Shown: positions 1 to 6,883 of the stretch, piece after piece
How the letters are laid out: every line of letters begins with the position of its first letter
Position numbering within the stretch: position 1 is the stretch's first letter
NCBI GenBank assembly: GCA_964560425.1
Contig: CAZLLE010000093.1
Coordinates: forward strand, 1 to 21,440
DNA length: 21,440 bases
Reading direction: 5' to 3'
Source of the DNA: CAZLLE01 sp964560425
Lineage (GTDB): Bacteria > Campylobacterota > Campylobacteria > Campylobacterales > QNZT01
Notes under the pieces: generated by a model
Seen by the model: only the letters and a program-made list of their open reading frames with translations
Told to the model about the DNA's origin: nothing
Databases searched by the model: none
Program-made: the position numbers and the translations under genes

Positions 1-25
1 GCTCCAAAAAAGAGCAAAAGTGATG

Positions 26-227
26 GAAGGTTTTTATGGCTGTAGCGTAAAGTAGACTCTCCAGCAAATTTGAGAGATTAAACAATAAAATGTGTGACTC
101 TTAAATGAGAGTTAAACAAAAAATTGTTAAACTTCAAATGAGCCTTGTGCTTGTTGAGTGAAATCGTTAGTTTTCGAGACATGGGGATTTCACTCTCCCT
201 TCTTTACAGCCTCTTTTAAAAACCTTC
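26..227 (-). ncRNA. Candidate structured non-coding RNA (unknown family)
   Basis: No credible reading frame is seen here, but base pairing is extensive. The outer ends form an 11-bp perfect stem (26-36 with 217-227). Inside it, 38-42 pairs with 207-211 and 48-52 with 202-206, leaving a 5-nt bulge at 43-47. The enclosed part holds a 10-bp perfect hairpin (156-165 with 186-195, 20-nt loop), a 9-bp hairpin with one mismatch (111-119 with 124-132), and 5-bp hairpins 97-101/108-112 and 57-61/72-76. The minus strand is preferred because a TATAAT box at 242-237 would start transcription almost exactly at the outer stem. The layout resembles a multibranched regulatory RNA, a riboswitch or a retron msr-msd, but I recognise no diagnostic motif. 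The 3' end may extend past the window edge, where 1-15 could form another small hairpin. Confidence 0.5.
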
Positions 228-236
228 AAAAAAAGC

Positions 237-242
237 ATTATA
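237..242 (-). promoter_or_regulatory. -10 box of the candidate structured RNA
   Basis: On the minus strand the sequence reads TATAAT, 9 nt before the first base of the 11-bp outer stem at 227. Upstream it is T-rich with no convincing -35, as is usual for epsilonproteobacterial sigma70 promoters. Confidence 0.45.
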
Positions 243-460
243 GAATAATAGAATAAAGTGACTTTTGAAAAAATAGATAAATTTGATTAGTTTTATTATT
301 TTATCTTTTTTTGGGAAATATAAAATAGATATTTTATTGTTTGAATTTATATATATATTCTAGAACTTGGTGATTTGGTTATTTTTACATTTGATAGTAA
401 AGAATTAACTGGTTTTATCATGATTGAACAATGCAAATCTATTGACTATAAAGCATAACA
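243..460. other. AT-rich intergenic stretch, nothing recognised
   Basis: Between the structured segment and the hairpin after the first DUF1566 gene there is about 220 bp of very AT-rich DNA. No open frame with a ribosome binding site, tRNA, or repeat is visible. Confidence 0.5.
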
Positions 461-495
461 AGAGAGTATAAATATTTGATAATTTTATACTCTCT
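461..495 (-). terminator. Hairpin downstream of the DUF1566 pair
   Basis: A perfect 12-bp inverted repeat (461-472 with 484-495) with an 11-nt loop lies 6 bases past the stop of the minus-strand gene ending at 502. There is no strong U-tract after it, so it may be a weak terminator or an mRNA 3' stabiliser. Confidence 0.5.
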
Positions 496-501
496 GTAGT
501 T

Positions 502-909
502 CTATTTTCTAGTTACACATCGCACATAATATTTTCTACTTTGAGGATATGATTCTATCTCTCCATAACTAAATGAAACTCGCCATGCACTATTTTTTGG
601 CTCTTTAGCATCGGCTATGCTACTCCAAAAATAGTCACTGATTCGAATATTAAAACCATTTTTAATTGTTGGCATATCTTTTTTGAAGTCTAGAATAGTC
701 ACAAGCTCTTTGATAGATGGAAGATGCCAATTTTCAAATCCATCTAGTTTTAGATTTTCACAATATTTTATAGCTTGAGCATATTTCATTTTGTTTTGTG
801 AAACCTCTTTGTTATCTTGCCAAATTAGACCTGTTTTATCATCTTGTTTAGATGTTGCACCAAATAGAAGCGTACTGCTTAAGGCTAGGGTTAAAATTAT
901 ATATTTCAT
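502..909 (-). CDS. Small exported DUF1566 (Lcl_C) domain protein
   Basis: 135 aa. Residues 1-17 form a cleavable signal peptide (hydrophobic core ILTLALSSTLLFG), so the product is probably periplasmic or outer-surface. The rest is a single DUF1566 domain: DKTGLIWQD near 25-33, a YCENL...W.LPS.KEL block near 49-70, FWSS near 94-97, and the closing YYVRCV at 127-132. DUF1566 belongs to the C-type-lectin-like fold; no enzymatic activity is established for it. The ATG overlaps the TGA of the upstream gene (bases 906-909), so the two are translationally coupled. It is a diverged paralogue of that neighbour. The family call is good; the biological role is unknown. Confidence 0.85.
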   Translation of the reverse strand: MKYIILTLALSSTLLFGATSKQDDKTGLIWQDNKEVSQNKMKYAQAIKYCENLKLDGFENWHLPSIKELVTILDFKKDMPTIKNGFNIRISDYFWSSIADAKEPKNSAWRVSFSYGEIESYPQSRKYYVRCVTRK

Positions 910-1337
910 TTGATATCCTTTACACAGCGAACTGACTGATTTGTCGTTTTATAACTATAATAAGTTTCACCTGTACCAAAATTAATATTCCATGCCCTAG
1001 AATCAGTGGTAGCAAAAGGTGTTTGAGTCCAATATCTATCATTGCTAACAGATTCAAATGCAGAGTTTATAGCTGGTTTATATTTAGTATAATCAACTAT
1101 TGAAAAGAGTTCTTGAAATGTGGGCAATCTCCAACCTGCTAAATCACCTATTTTTAGTTTTTTGCAATAATCCACAGAATCTTCCCAATCTTCTGAAGTT
1201 TCACCCGCGGCAGAATCATCTTGCCAATATATACCAAGATCTTTATCAACTATAACATTGCCTGATATTTTTTCATATGCTATCACCTCTGTAGTTATAA
1301 AAAAACTTATAAAAAAAACTGCTATCTGTTTATACAT
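906..1337 (-). CDS. Small exported DUF1566 (Lcl_C) domain protein, paralogue
   Basis: 143 aa with an N-terminal signal peptide ending around residue 20 (FFITTEVIA). The single DUF1566 domain shows DLGIYWQDD near 33-41, YCKKLK...GWRLPTFQEL near 57-76, RYWTQ near 101-105, and SVRCV near 134-138. It is first gene of a two-gene unit with the paralogue at 502-909. The start is supported by AAGGAG at about 1344-1349, and a TATAAT box lies 32 bases upstream. The pairing of two short exported copies of one domain suggests duplication. Substrate or ligand cannot be deduced from the sequence. Confidence 0.85.
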   Translation of the reverse strand: MYKQIAVFFISFFITTEVIAYEKISGNVIVDKDLGIYWQDDSAAGETSEDWEDSVDYCKKLKIGDLAGWRLPTFQELFSIVDYTKYKPAINSAFESVSNDRYWTQTPFATTDSRAWNINFGTGETYYSYKTTNQSVRCVKDIK

Positions 1338-1368
1338 ATTAAAAACTCCTTAATATTTTAATTAAAGA

Positions 1369-1374
1369 ATTATA
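1369..1374 (-). promoter_or_regulatory. -10 box for the DUF1566 pair
   Basis: TATAAT on the minus strand, preceded by TTTTTG and followed after about 20 bases by the AAGGAG ribosome binding site of the gene starting at 1337. Confidence 0.5.
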
Positions 1375-1416
1375 ACAAAAATTTATATACAAGAGGTATT
1401 AAAAGGAGAAAATAGC

Positions 1417-1435
1417 GACATCTTTTACAGATGTC
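1417..1435 (-). terminator. Terminator after amtB
   Basis: A 7-bp perfect stem (1417-1423 with 1429-1435) with a 5-nt loop lies 22 bases beyond the amtB stop. It is followed on the minus strand by GCTATTTTCT, a short U-rich tail. This would end the response regulator-cyclophilin-glnB-amtB transcript. Confidence 0.55.
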
Positions 1436-1457
1436 ACTAAAATAAGTAAAAAATAGA

Positions 1458-2633
1458 TTAAGCTCTTACAAACTCAGGATAACTTTCAAGTCCACATTCA
1501 GAGTAATCAAGCCCTTGAAGTTGATCATCATCATCTGCACGAAATGGCATAAACTTATTGATAGTATAAATAACTATAAATGATAAGATAAATACAACTA
1601 CACCCACAACCAAAATACCTTTGATCTGTCCCCAAAGTGTAATATCACCACCATTACTAGCAAAAATACCAACTGCTAAAGTTCCCCATATACCATTTAC
1701 AAGGTGAACAGACAAAGCACCAACAGGATCATCTAGCTTTAATTTATCAAAAAGTGGAACAGCATATACAACCAATGCACCACCAATAGCACCAATCAAA
1801 ATTGGAGTATAAATATCATAAAGATCAGGTCCAGCAGTAATAGCTACAAGTCCACCAAGTCCACCATTCAAAATCATAGTAATATCTAGTTTTTTGTATC
1901 TATACCACATCATTAAAGATGCAATAATTGCACCTGCAAGTCCTGCTGTATTTGTATTCATGATTGTAAGAGCTACAGCGTCAGCATTCTCTTTTGAGCT
2001 AATAGAACCAACAGAACCACCATTAAATCCAAACCAACCAATCCAAAGAAGCAGCCCCCCTAAAACAACCAATGGAATATTTGAAGCAGGAATAACTCTA
2101 ATTTTACCCTTGACATATCTACCTCGTCTAGGACCAATAATCAAAATAGCAGCCAACAAAGCCCATCCACCAGTAGAGTGAATAACAGTTGAACCAGCCA
2201 AATCATACATAGTCAAATCAAGAAAAGTACCAGCAAGAAGATCAGCTCCCCATGTGATATTAACAATCAAAGGATAGATAAATGCACCCATAATCACAGT
2301 AAAAATAGCAAGAGGCATAATTTTGACTCTCTCACTAACACCACCACTCATAATATTGATTGCTTTACCTACAAAAGCCATTTGAAAAAGAAAAACTGCC
2401 CATTTACTCATAGAGTCACTACCAAACTCACCAAAAGCAAAAGAGTATCCAAAAAGAAGAAATGCCATCGAAGCAACAGTATAAATCATGACATTTACAG
2501 TCAAAACAGAAGAGACATTTTTGGTTCTAACCAAACCAGCTTCAAGCATAGCAAAACCAGGAACCATAAAGATGATCAAAGTCATCGAAAAAAGTGTAAA
2601 CAGAGTGTCTATAACATAAGCACTATCTTCCAT
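1458..2633 (-). CDS. amtB: Ammonium channel AmtB
   Basis: 391 aa inner-membrane Amt/Mep/Rh protein with about 11 membrane segments, conducting NH3/NH4+ into the cell. Visible hallmarks are MLEAGLVRTKN (29-39), the DLAGSTVIHSTGGW block (144-157) holding the conserved Asp144 and the first pore histidine His152, FGFNGGS (201-207), and the second pore histidine in LSVHLVNGIWG (His310). The C-terminal tail keeps the family's GLDYSECG...YPEF signature (374-388), which in AmtB proteins docks against the channel and PII. glnB lies immediately upstream with only 3 bases between its stop and this ATG, the classic glnB-amtB coupling in which PII plugs the channel when nitrogen is ample. The N-terminus is short, with no obvious cleaved signal peptide. 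Confidence 0.96.
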   Translation of the reverse strand: MEDSAYVIDTLFTLFSMTLIIFMVPGFAMLEAGLVRTKNVSSVLTVNVMIYTVASMAFLLFGYSFAFGEFGSDSMSKWAVFLFQMAFVGKAINIMSGGVSERVKIMPLAIFTVIMGAFIYPLIVNITWGADLLAGTFLDLTMYDLAGSTVIHSTGGWALLAAILIIGPRRGRYVKGKIRVIPASNIPLVVLGGLLLWIGWFGFNGGSVGSISSKENADAVALTIMNTNTAGLAGAIIASLMMWYRYKKLDITMILNGGLGGLVAITAGPDLYDIYTPILIGAIGGALVVYAVPLFDKLKLDDPVGALSVHLVNGIWGTLAVGIFASNGGDITLWGQIKGILVVGVVVFILSFIVIYTINKFMPFRADDDDQLQGLDYSECGLESYPEFVRA

Positions 2634-2636
2634 AAT

Positions 2637-2975
2637 CTATACTGCCTCTTCGTCTTCTTCGCCAGTCCTAATCCTAATTGTTTTCTCTACAGATGATACA
2701 AATATCTTTCCATCACCTATTTTACCAGTTTTTGCAGCAGTAGCTATAGCACTAATGGCAGCATCTACATCATCCTCTCTAACGACAAGTTCAACTTTTA
2801 CTTTTGGTAAAAAATCTACAATATACTCTGCCCCACGATAAAGCTCAGTATGTCCTTGTTGTCTACCATAACCTTTTACTTCAGTAATAGTCATACCAGA
2901 TATTTCAATATCAGCCAAAGCATCCTTTACATCCTCTAACTTAAATGGTTTGATAATTGCCTCAATTTTTTTCAT
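2637..2975 (-). CDS. glnB: Nitrogen regulatory protein PII
   Basis: 112 aa, full family length. It is a cytosolic trimer that senses ATP/ADP and 2-oxoglutarate and controls AmtB and other nitrogen proteins. The T-loop is intact (GRQQGHTELYRGAEY, 37-51), including Tyr51, the residue uridylylated by GlnD in other proteobacteria; whether this organism has GlnD cannot be seen here. The nucleotide-binding TGKIGDGKIFV motif is at 83-93 and the end reads RIRTGEEDEE. The ATG overlaps the TGA of the cyclophilin gene (bases 2972-2975) and has an AGGAG ribosome binding site inside that gene's 3' end. It could equally be called glnK; adjacency to amtB favours a GlnK-like role. Confidence 0.95.
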   Translation of the reverse strand: MKKIEAIIKPFKLEDVKDALADIEISGMTITEVKGYGRQQGHTELYRGAEYIVDFLPKVKVELVVREDDVDAAISAIATAAKTGKIGDGKIFVSSVEKTIRIRTGEEDEEAV

Positions 2976-3523
2976 TTACTCTCCTCTTTTAAATAAGCTT
3001 TTTTGATTACCTGATTTTCAATCGGTCTATCGCCTCTAGCAGTTTTTGTATTTTCAATCTTCTTGACTGTACTAAAACCATTCACAACCTTTCCAAAAAT
3101 TGTATAACCACCATTCAAAAAAGGAGTAGGGACTGTAGTAATAAAAAATTGGCTACCATTAGTATTTGGTCCTCTATTTGCCATAGCAAGAAGTCCTGCT
3201 TTATCAAAAACTACATTTGGCTTATACTCATTGACAAACTCTTTACCATAGATAGATTTTCCACCTCTACCAGTACCAGTAGGATCACCACCTTGTATCA
3301 TAAAGTTTTTAATTACTCTATGAAAAATAACACCATTATAATATCCCTTTTTGGATAGTTCAACAAAATTTTTGACGGCTTTTGGGGCAATATCAGGGAA
3401 GAGTTCAAGCTCTATATTTCCCTGATTTGTTTCTAGTACGATAGTAGGATTGGAAGCGTTTAAAGATGAGCTAAAAAGTAGAGTAGTGACTACACCAACA
3501 ATAACTTTTTTGTAAAAATTCAT
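2972..3523 (-). CDS. Periplasmic cyclophilin-type peptidyl-prolyl isomerase
   Basis: 183 aa. Signal peptide about 1-23 (core VGVVTTLLFSSSLNA), then one cyclophilin domain. It catalyses cis-trans isomerisation of X-Pro bonds, here probably during folding of periplasmic proteins. Active-site features present are FHRVIKNFMIQGGD (67-80, catalytic Arg69), LAMANRGPNTNGSQFFIT (112-129), and FGKV at 143-146. The Trp that closes the active site in human cyclophilin A is replaced by Phe in the PFLNGGY segment, as in many bacterial members. It sits between the response regulator (9-base gap) and glnB (4-base overlap), apparently in one transcript. The functional reason for sharing an operon with nitrogen genes is not obvious. 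Confidence 0.93.
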   Translation of the reverse strand: MNFYKKVIVGVVTTLLFSSSLNASNPTIVLETNQGNIELELFPDIAPKAVKNFVELSKKGYYNGVIFHRVIKNFMIQGGDPTGTGRGGKSIYGKEFVNEYKPNVVFDKAGLLAMANRGPNTNGSQFFITTVPTPFLNGGYTIFGKVVNGFSTVKKIENTKTARGDRPIENQVIKKAYLKEESK

Positions 3524-3532
3524 ATAATTTCC

Positions 3533-4186
3533 TTAACTAATCAAATCTTTTCTTTTAAATTTATAAACTTTATTTTTGATTTTTTCTAAGATACCAGCAC
3601 CAATTAACTGTTTAAACATATTTACAACAGTAGGCTTACTCACATCTAATGACTCCATGATATCTTGGTATGATCCATGAAAAACTTTCTCTTCATCTAA
3701 GTTATCAATAATAAACTTTAGAATTTCAATTTTTTTACCACCTACAAGAGCGGCTAAAGAATCCACCACATGAGAGCAACCCTCAATCTCTTTTTTCTGT
3801 AAAATTGGCAACATTACTGTGTATATAGAGTTGATTAAATCTTTGATATTAATAGGCTTAATAATATAGCCATCTACTTTAAGGTTGATTGCATCGATCA
3901 GATATTCAGTATCTGTATGTGCTGTAGTGATAATACATGGGATATCTTTACCATGCTCTTTTTTCACAGCTTTAATCATCTCGATGCCATTCATCTTCGG
4001 CATATTAATATCAACAACAATAATGTCAATAGGCAAAGAGAGTGCTTTTTCCAACCCTTCTTCCCCATCTTTTGCAACATGCACTGTTTTTACAAAGTCA
4101 TCTAGGATTAACTTTGTTTGATTCATTACATCAGCATCATCTTCCACATATAATAATTCTAAATTTTTTAAGCTATTTAAATCCAC
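3533..4186 (-). CDS. Response regulator, receiver plus RepL/MarR-like winged helix
   Basis: 217 aa. Residues 8-125 are a complete receiver domain: acidic cluster EDD at 15-17, phospho-acceptor Asp59 in VVDINMPKMNG, switch Thr in TTAH (87-90), and Lys110 in IIKP. The C-terminal 150-215 is a winged helix-turn-helix (SYQDIMESLDVSKPTVVNMF, then GILEKIKNKVYKF), closer in look to the RepL/MarR type than to OmpR or NarL outputs. It therefore probably binds DNA. The start is GTG at 4186 with AGAGGAT about 8 bases upstream; no better ATG exists. It heads the transcript leading into cyclophilin-glnB-amtB and follows a histidine kinase gene by 275 bases, so the kinase is the likely partner (inference). 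Confidence 0.88.
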   Translation of the reverse strand: MDLNSLKNLELLYVEDDADVMNQTKLILDDFVKTVHVAKDGEEGLEKALSLPIDIIVVDINMPKMNGIEMIKAVKKEHGKDIPCIITTAHTDTEYLIDAINLKVDGYIIKPINIKDLINSIYTVMLPILQKKEIEGCSHVVDSLAALVGGKKIEILKFIIDNLDEEKVFHGSYQDIMESLDVSKPTVVNMFKQLIGAGILEKIKNKVYKFKRKDLIS

Positions 4187-4218
4187 GCAATGATCCTCTT
4201 GATATTTTTATAAAGGAA

Positions 4219-4224
4219 ACTATA
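4219..4224 (-). promoter_or_regulatory. Extended -10 box for the response regulator operon
   Basis: TGCTATAGT on the minus strand gives an extended -10 (TATAGT), 33 bases before the GTG start and preceded by T-rich blocks at about 10-base intervals. Upstream, an 11-bp perfect AT-only inverted repeat (4246-4256 with 4267-4277) could be an operator or just low complexity. The remainder of the 275-base gap to 4461 holds nothing else recognisable. Confidence 0.5.
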
Positions 4225-4461
4225 GCAAATTTTTTATGAATCCTTAATAAAAAAATATGAAAATAAATTTTTTTATTCCACAATCCAAATAATTTAACAA
4301 AAAGATAAAAAAATTATTTTTAACATAGTAAAATATTGAGTACAAGAGAGGGTGTAATAGATATATTTTTTAAGTTTATCTTGATATTTTTACTATTTTT
4401 AGTTTTTTTTAAAATTTAAAAAATAAAATTTTTTTTTACAGATGAAGGTTAACTAATACTT

Positions 4462-5685
4462 TTATACTTTACTGTAAAGAGGTATTTTGGCTAAAAATTT
4501 TGCACAAGTATATTTTTTATTATCAAAACTTTTTTCTATATTATCGAAGCTCACAATGCCACCCATCTGTTTTTCAATAATTTGCTTGGACATATACAAC
4601 CCTATTCCAGTCCCCAAAGATTTGTGTTTCGTCGTAAAATATGGTTCAAAAATTCTATCTTTAATCGCATCATCAATACCACCACCATTATCAAAAAATG
4701 AGATTAAAACCTCTTCTTTAGGCTCCATAATATGTTCCACTTTTATCTTAATATTTTTATCAACATCTATGTTTTTATATTTAAAATTATCTCTTGAATT
4801 ATTAATAAAATTTAGGATTACATGAGAGAGTTCATTTGAATATCCATAAACTTTAACATCCTCTTTTATATCAACTTCTATATTAATATTTTCATCCTTA
4901 CAGAAAAAAGAGCTCATCTCCAAAGTATCATATATTGCTTTTTTAATACTAAAATACTCTTTTGCTTTTGAGGGATTAAAAAAGTTACGAAAATCTTCAA
5001 TAGTATTAGACATAGATACTGCAAGCCTAAGTCCCTCATCAACTTGTTTATCAATAAACTCTTTGGTCATCTTTCCACTCTCACTCTTGATTCCAAAGCT
5101 TTGAATAAGAAGTGTTAGTGCATTTAGTGGTTGTCTCCATTGATGAGCAATATTACCGATCATCTCACCCATGGATGCTAATCTTGCATTTTGGTACATG
5201 ATCTGATCTTTCTCTCTATTTTTCTTGACAATTCTCTCAATTTTCTCTTCAAACTCTTGATTTAAAATAGCAAAAGCATCTGCTTTTTGCTGAGCAATTT
5301 GTGAAATATATAAAAAAGTTTTCTTTATACTTGAGGCAATGGCATTCACTGTTAAAAATGATATTATAATCATAAGAAAAGTGAAAAATGAGATAAAGAA
5401 AATTAATGAATAGTAGGTTTTTTGAATACTATGATATTGAGTTTGAAGCTCTTGTGCATCTCTTTGCATCTTATCTGCAAGTACGATATCATATTTACGC
5501 ACAGATTCTATATTTAAAACGAGTGTTTTTTCTAAATTTTGACTATAAAATTTCTCAAATCGATCTTTCATAGTATAAACACCAAAATTCCCAATAGTAC
5601 CAATAAAGAGTATACCTATAGTCATAATTGCTATAAGCATAGTTACTTTTTTAGTAAATGAGAAATTGTTAAAAATATTATTCAT
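4462..5685 (-). CDS. Membrane sensor histidine kinase
   Basis: 407 aa. Two membrane segments (about 14-38 and 93-117) enclose only about 55 periplasmic residues, so the sensor is small. A coiled coil (130-170) leads to the H-box SMGEMIGNIAHQWRQPLNAL (171-190, phospho-accepting His181). The ATPase part has the N-box (ILNFINNSRD, 290-299), DNGGGI (332-337), the F-box FEPYFTTK (347-354) and the G2 box GTGIGLYMSK (358-367), all intact. The IAHQWRQPLN H-box is the type common in Campylobacterota kinases. No receiver lies in the same gene; the response regulator downstream on the same strand is the likely partner. The ribosome binding site is poor (GTAATATTTCAAG before ATG). The stimulus is unknown. 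Confidence 0.92.
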   Translation of the reverse strand: MNNIFNNFSFTKKVTMLIAIMTIGILFIGTIGNFGVYTMKDRFEKFYSQNLEKTLVLNIESVRKYDIVLADKMQRDAQELQTQYHSIQKTYYSLIFFISFFTFLMIIISFLTVNAIASSIKKTFLYISQIAQQKADAFAILNQEFEEKIERIVKKNREKDQIMYQNARLASMGEMIGNIAHQWRQPLNALTLLIQSFGIKSESGKMTKEFIDKQVDEGLRLAVSMSNTIEDFRNFFNPSKAKEYFSIKKAIYDTLEMSSFFCKDENINIEVDIKEDVKVYGYSNELSHVILNFINNSRDNFKYKNIDVDKNIKIKVEHIMEPKEEVLISFFDNGGGIDDAIKDRIFEPYFTTKHKSLGTGIGLYMSKQIIEKQMGGIVSFDNIEKSFDNKKYTCAKFLAKIPLYSKV

Positions 5686-5818
5686 CTTGAAATATTACAC
5701 CTTCACCTTATTTTAGTTCGTACAAGATATATCGGTGTCTCAATAATTTTTTTTAATACAATTTCTCACAAAGAGGAGTAAAATTTAAAATATAAAAATT
5801 TAAAAGTAATAATTTTTA

Positions 5819-6883
5819 TTATTTCAAAAATTTTCGCACTTCCAAATCAATTTGATAGGTATCTTCAAGAGAACTTGGTATAAAATCATCAAATTTTCTA
5901 AAGGAATCAAGCACCAAATAGGAGATATCCAAAAAGCTAATCTCATGATTAAAAAACTTCTCTATAGCTACCTCATTTGCAGCATTAACCACAGCACCCA
6001 AATAGGCATTTTTCAAAACTTCATCTTTTATTTCCCAAATAGGATAACGATCAGAAGTAATTTTACGAAACTCCAAACTACCAACTTTAATAAGATCTAC
6101 AGGCTTTAAAATTTGACTATCAACACGCCCCAATAGTGCATAAGCAATAGGTAGTTGCATGTTAGCATTTGCGATATGAGCGGTACTACTTCCATCTTTA
6201 AAATCAATCAATGCATGAATAATTGATTTTGTCTCAATAACAGCATCTAAATTATCAATATCAAACAGCCATTTTGCTTCAAGAAGCTCAAATAGCTTAT
6301 TTGTCATGGTTGCACTATCAATAGTTATTTTTCTTCCCATGCTCCAATTTGGATGGTTTAGAGCCTCCTCAACAGTTACATTTTTGAGCTTTTCAAGAGG
6401 AGTATCTCTAAATGATCCACCACTAGCGGTTACTATCATTTTGGAGATAGGTTTATCATTAAGAAGATACCACAATCCAAAATGTTCACTATCAATAGGC
6501 GTAATATTAGAGGTATCTATAAAAGCTCCTGCAACTACCAAACTCTCTTTATTTGCCAATGCAACTCTTTTTTTGAGTCTAATTGATTCGATAGTTGGTT
6601 TTAATCCTGCAAACCCAACCAAAGCATTTACAACCAATTGTGAACTAGATAGATTTAGAGCTTCCAAAATACCCTCTTCACCATAAAGAACCTTATGGTG
6701 TTTAATATCTAAAACTAGCTCTTTTTTACCAATTACAACAATAGAGGGATTAAACTCTTTAATCTGTTCATTTAATAACTCAACATTAGTACCAGCAACT
6801 AATACATCAATCTCTAGATTAAACTTTTTTGCAATGAGGAGAGTATTGACACCAATAGAACCCGTACTCCCTAAAATAATCAA
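5819..6883 (-). CDS. dxr: 1-deoxy-D-xylulose 5-phosphate reductoisomerase
   Basis: 354 aa, slightly short for the family at its N-terminus. It converts DXP to 2-C-methyl-D-erythritol 4-phosphate with NADPH, the first committed step of the MEP isoprenoid pathway. The NADPH-binding GSTGSIG is at 5-11, the metal ligands lie in IDSEHFG (Asp131, Glu133), ASGG is at 153-156, and the flexible loop/active-site stretch HPNWSMGRK continues through TNKLFELLEA (177-203). The start is an unusual TTG at 6883 whose last bases overlap the cdsA TGA (TTGA, 6880-6883). AGAGG sits 7 bases upstream and no in-frame ATG lies nearby. It is last in the NFACT-hypothetical-cdsA-dxr operon. Confidence 0.95.
   Translation of the reverse strand: MIILGSTGSIGVNTLLIAKKFNLEIDVLVAGTNVELLNEQIKEFNPSIVVIGKKELVLDIKHHKVLYGEEGILEALNLSSSQLVVNALVGFAGLKPTIESIRLKKRVALANKESLVVAGAFIDTSNITPIDSEHFGLWYLLNDKPISKMIVTASGGSFRDTPLEKLKNVTVEEALNHPNWSMGRKITIDSATMTNKLFELLEAKWLFDIDNLDAVIETKSIIHALIDFKDGSSTAHIANANMQLPIAYALLGRVDSQILKPVDLIKVGSLEFRKITSDRYPIWEIKDEVLKNAYLGAVVNAANEVAIEKFFNHEISFLDISYLVLDSFRKFDDFIPSSLEDTYQIDLEVRKFLK

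Noticed and set aside
26..227. FMN or cobalamin riboswitch, from GGGAGAGTGAAATCCC on the minus strand
   Set aside because: Only this short piece is similar; the other conserved boxes of either riboswitch (for example GCCACTG for cobalamin) are missing.
26..227. Retron msr-msd
   Set aside because: The outer inverted repeats fit the a1/a2 plan, but no conserved branching-G motif follows and no reverse transcriptase is in the window; kept only as one possibility for the unknown RNA.
1..230. tmRNA (ssrA), because of a T-arm-like stretch near 175-200 and AVA-stop codons near 39-50
   Set aside because: No GGGG...GACTTGGC-like 5' end, no proper TTCRA T-loop, no plausible tag peptide, and no CCA end; the stretch is instead one arm of a perfect 10-bp hairpin.
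1894..2696. Plus-strand open frames opposite amtB
   Set aside because: No ribosome binding sites and low-complexity products; they are antisense shadows of the strongly conserved amtB frame.
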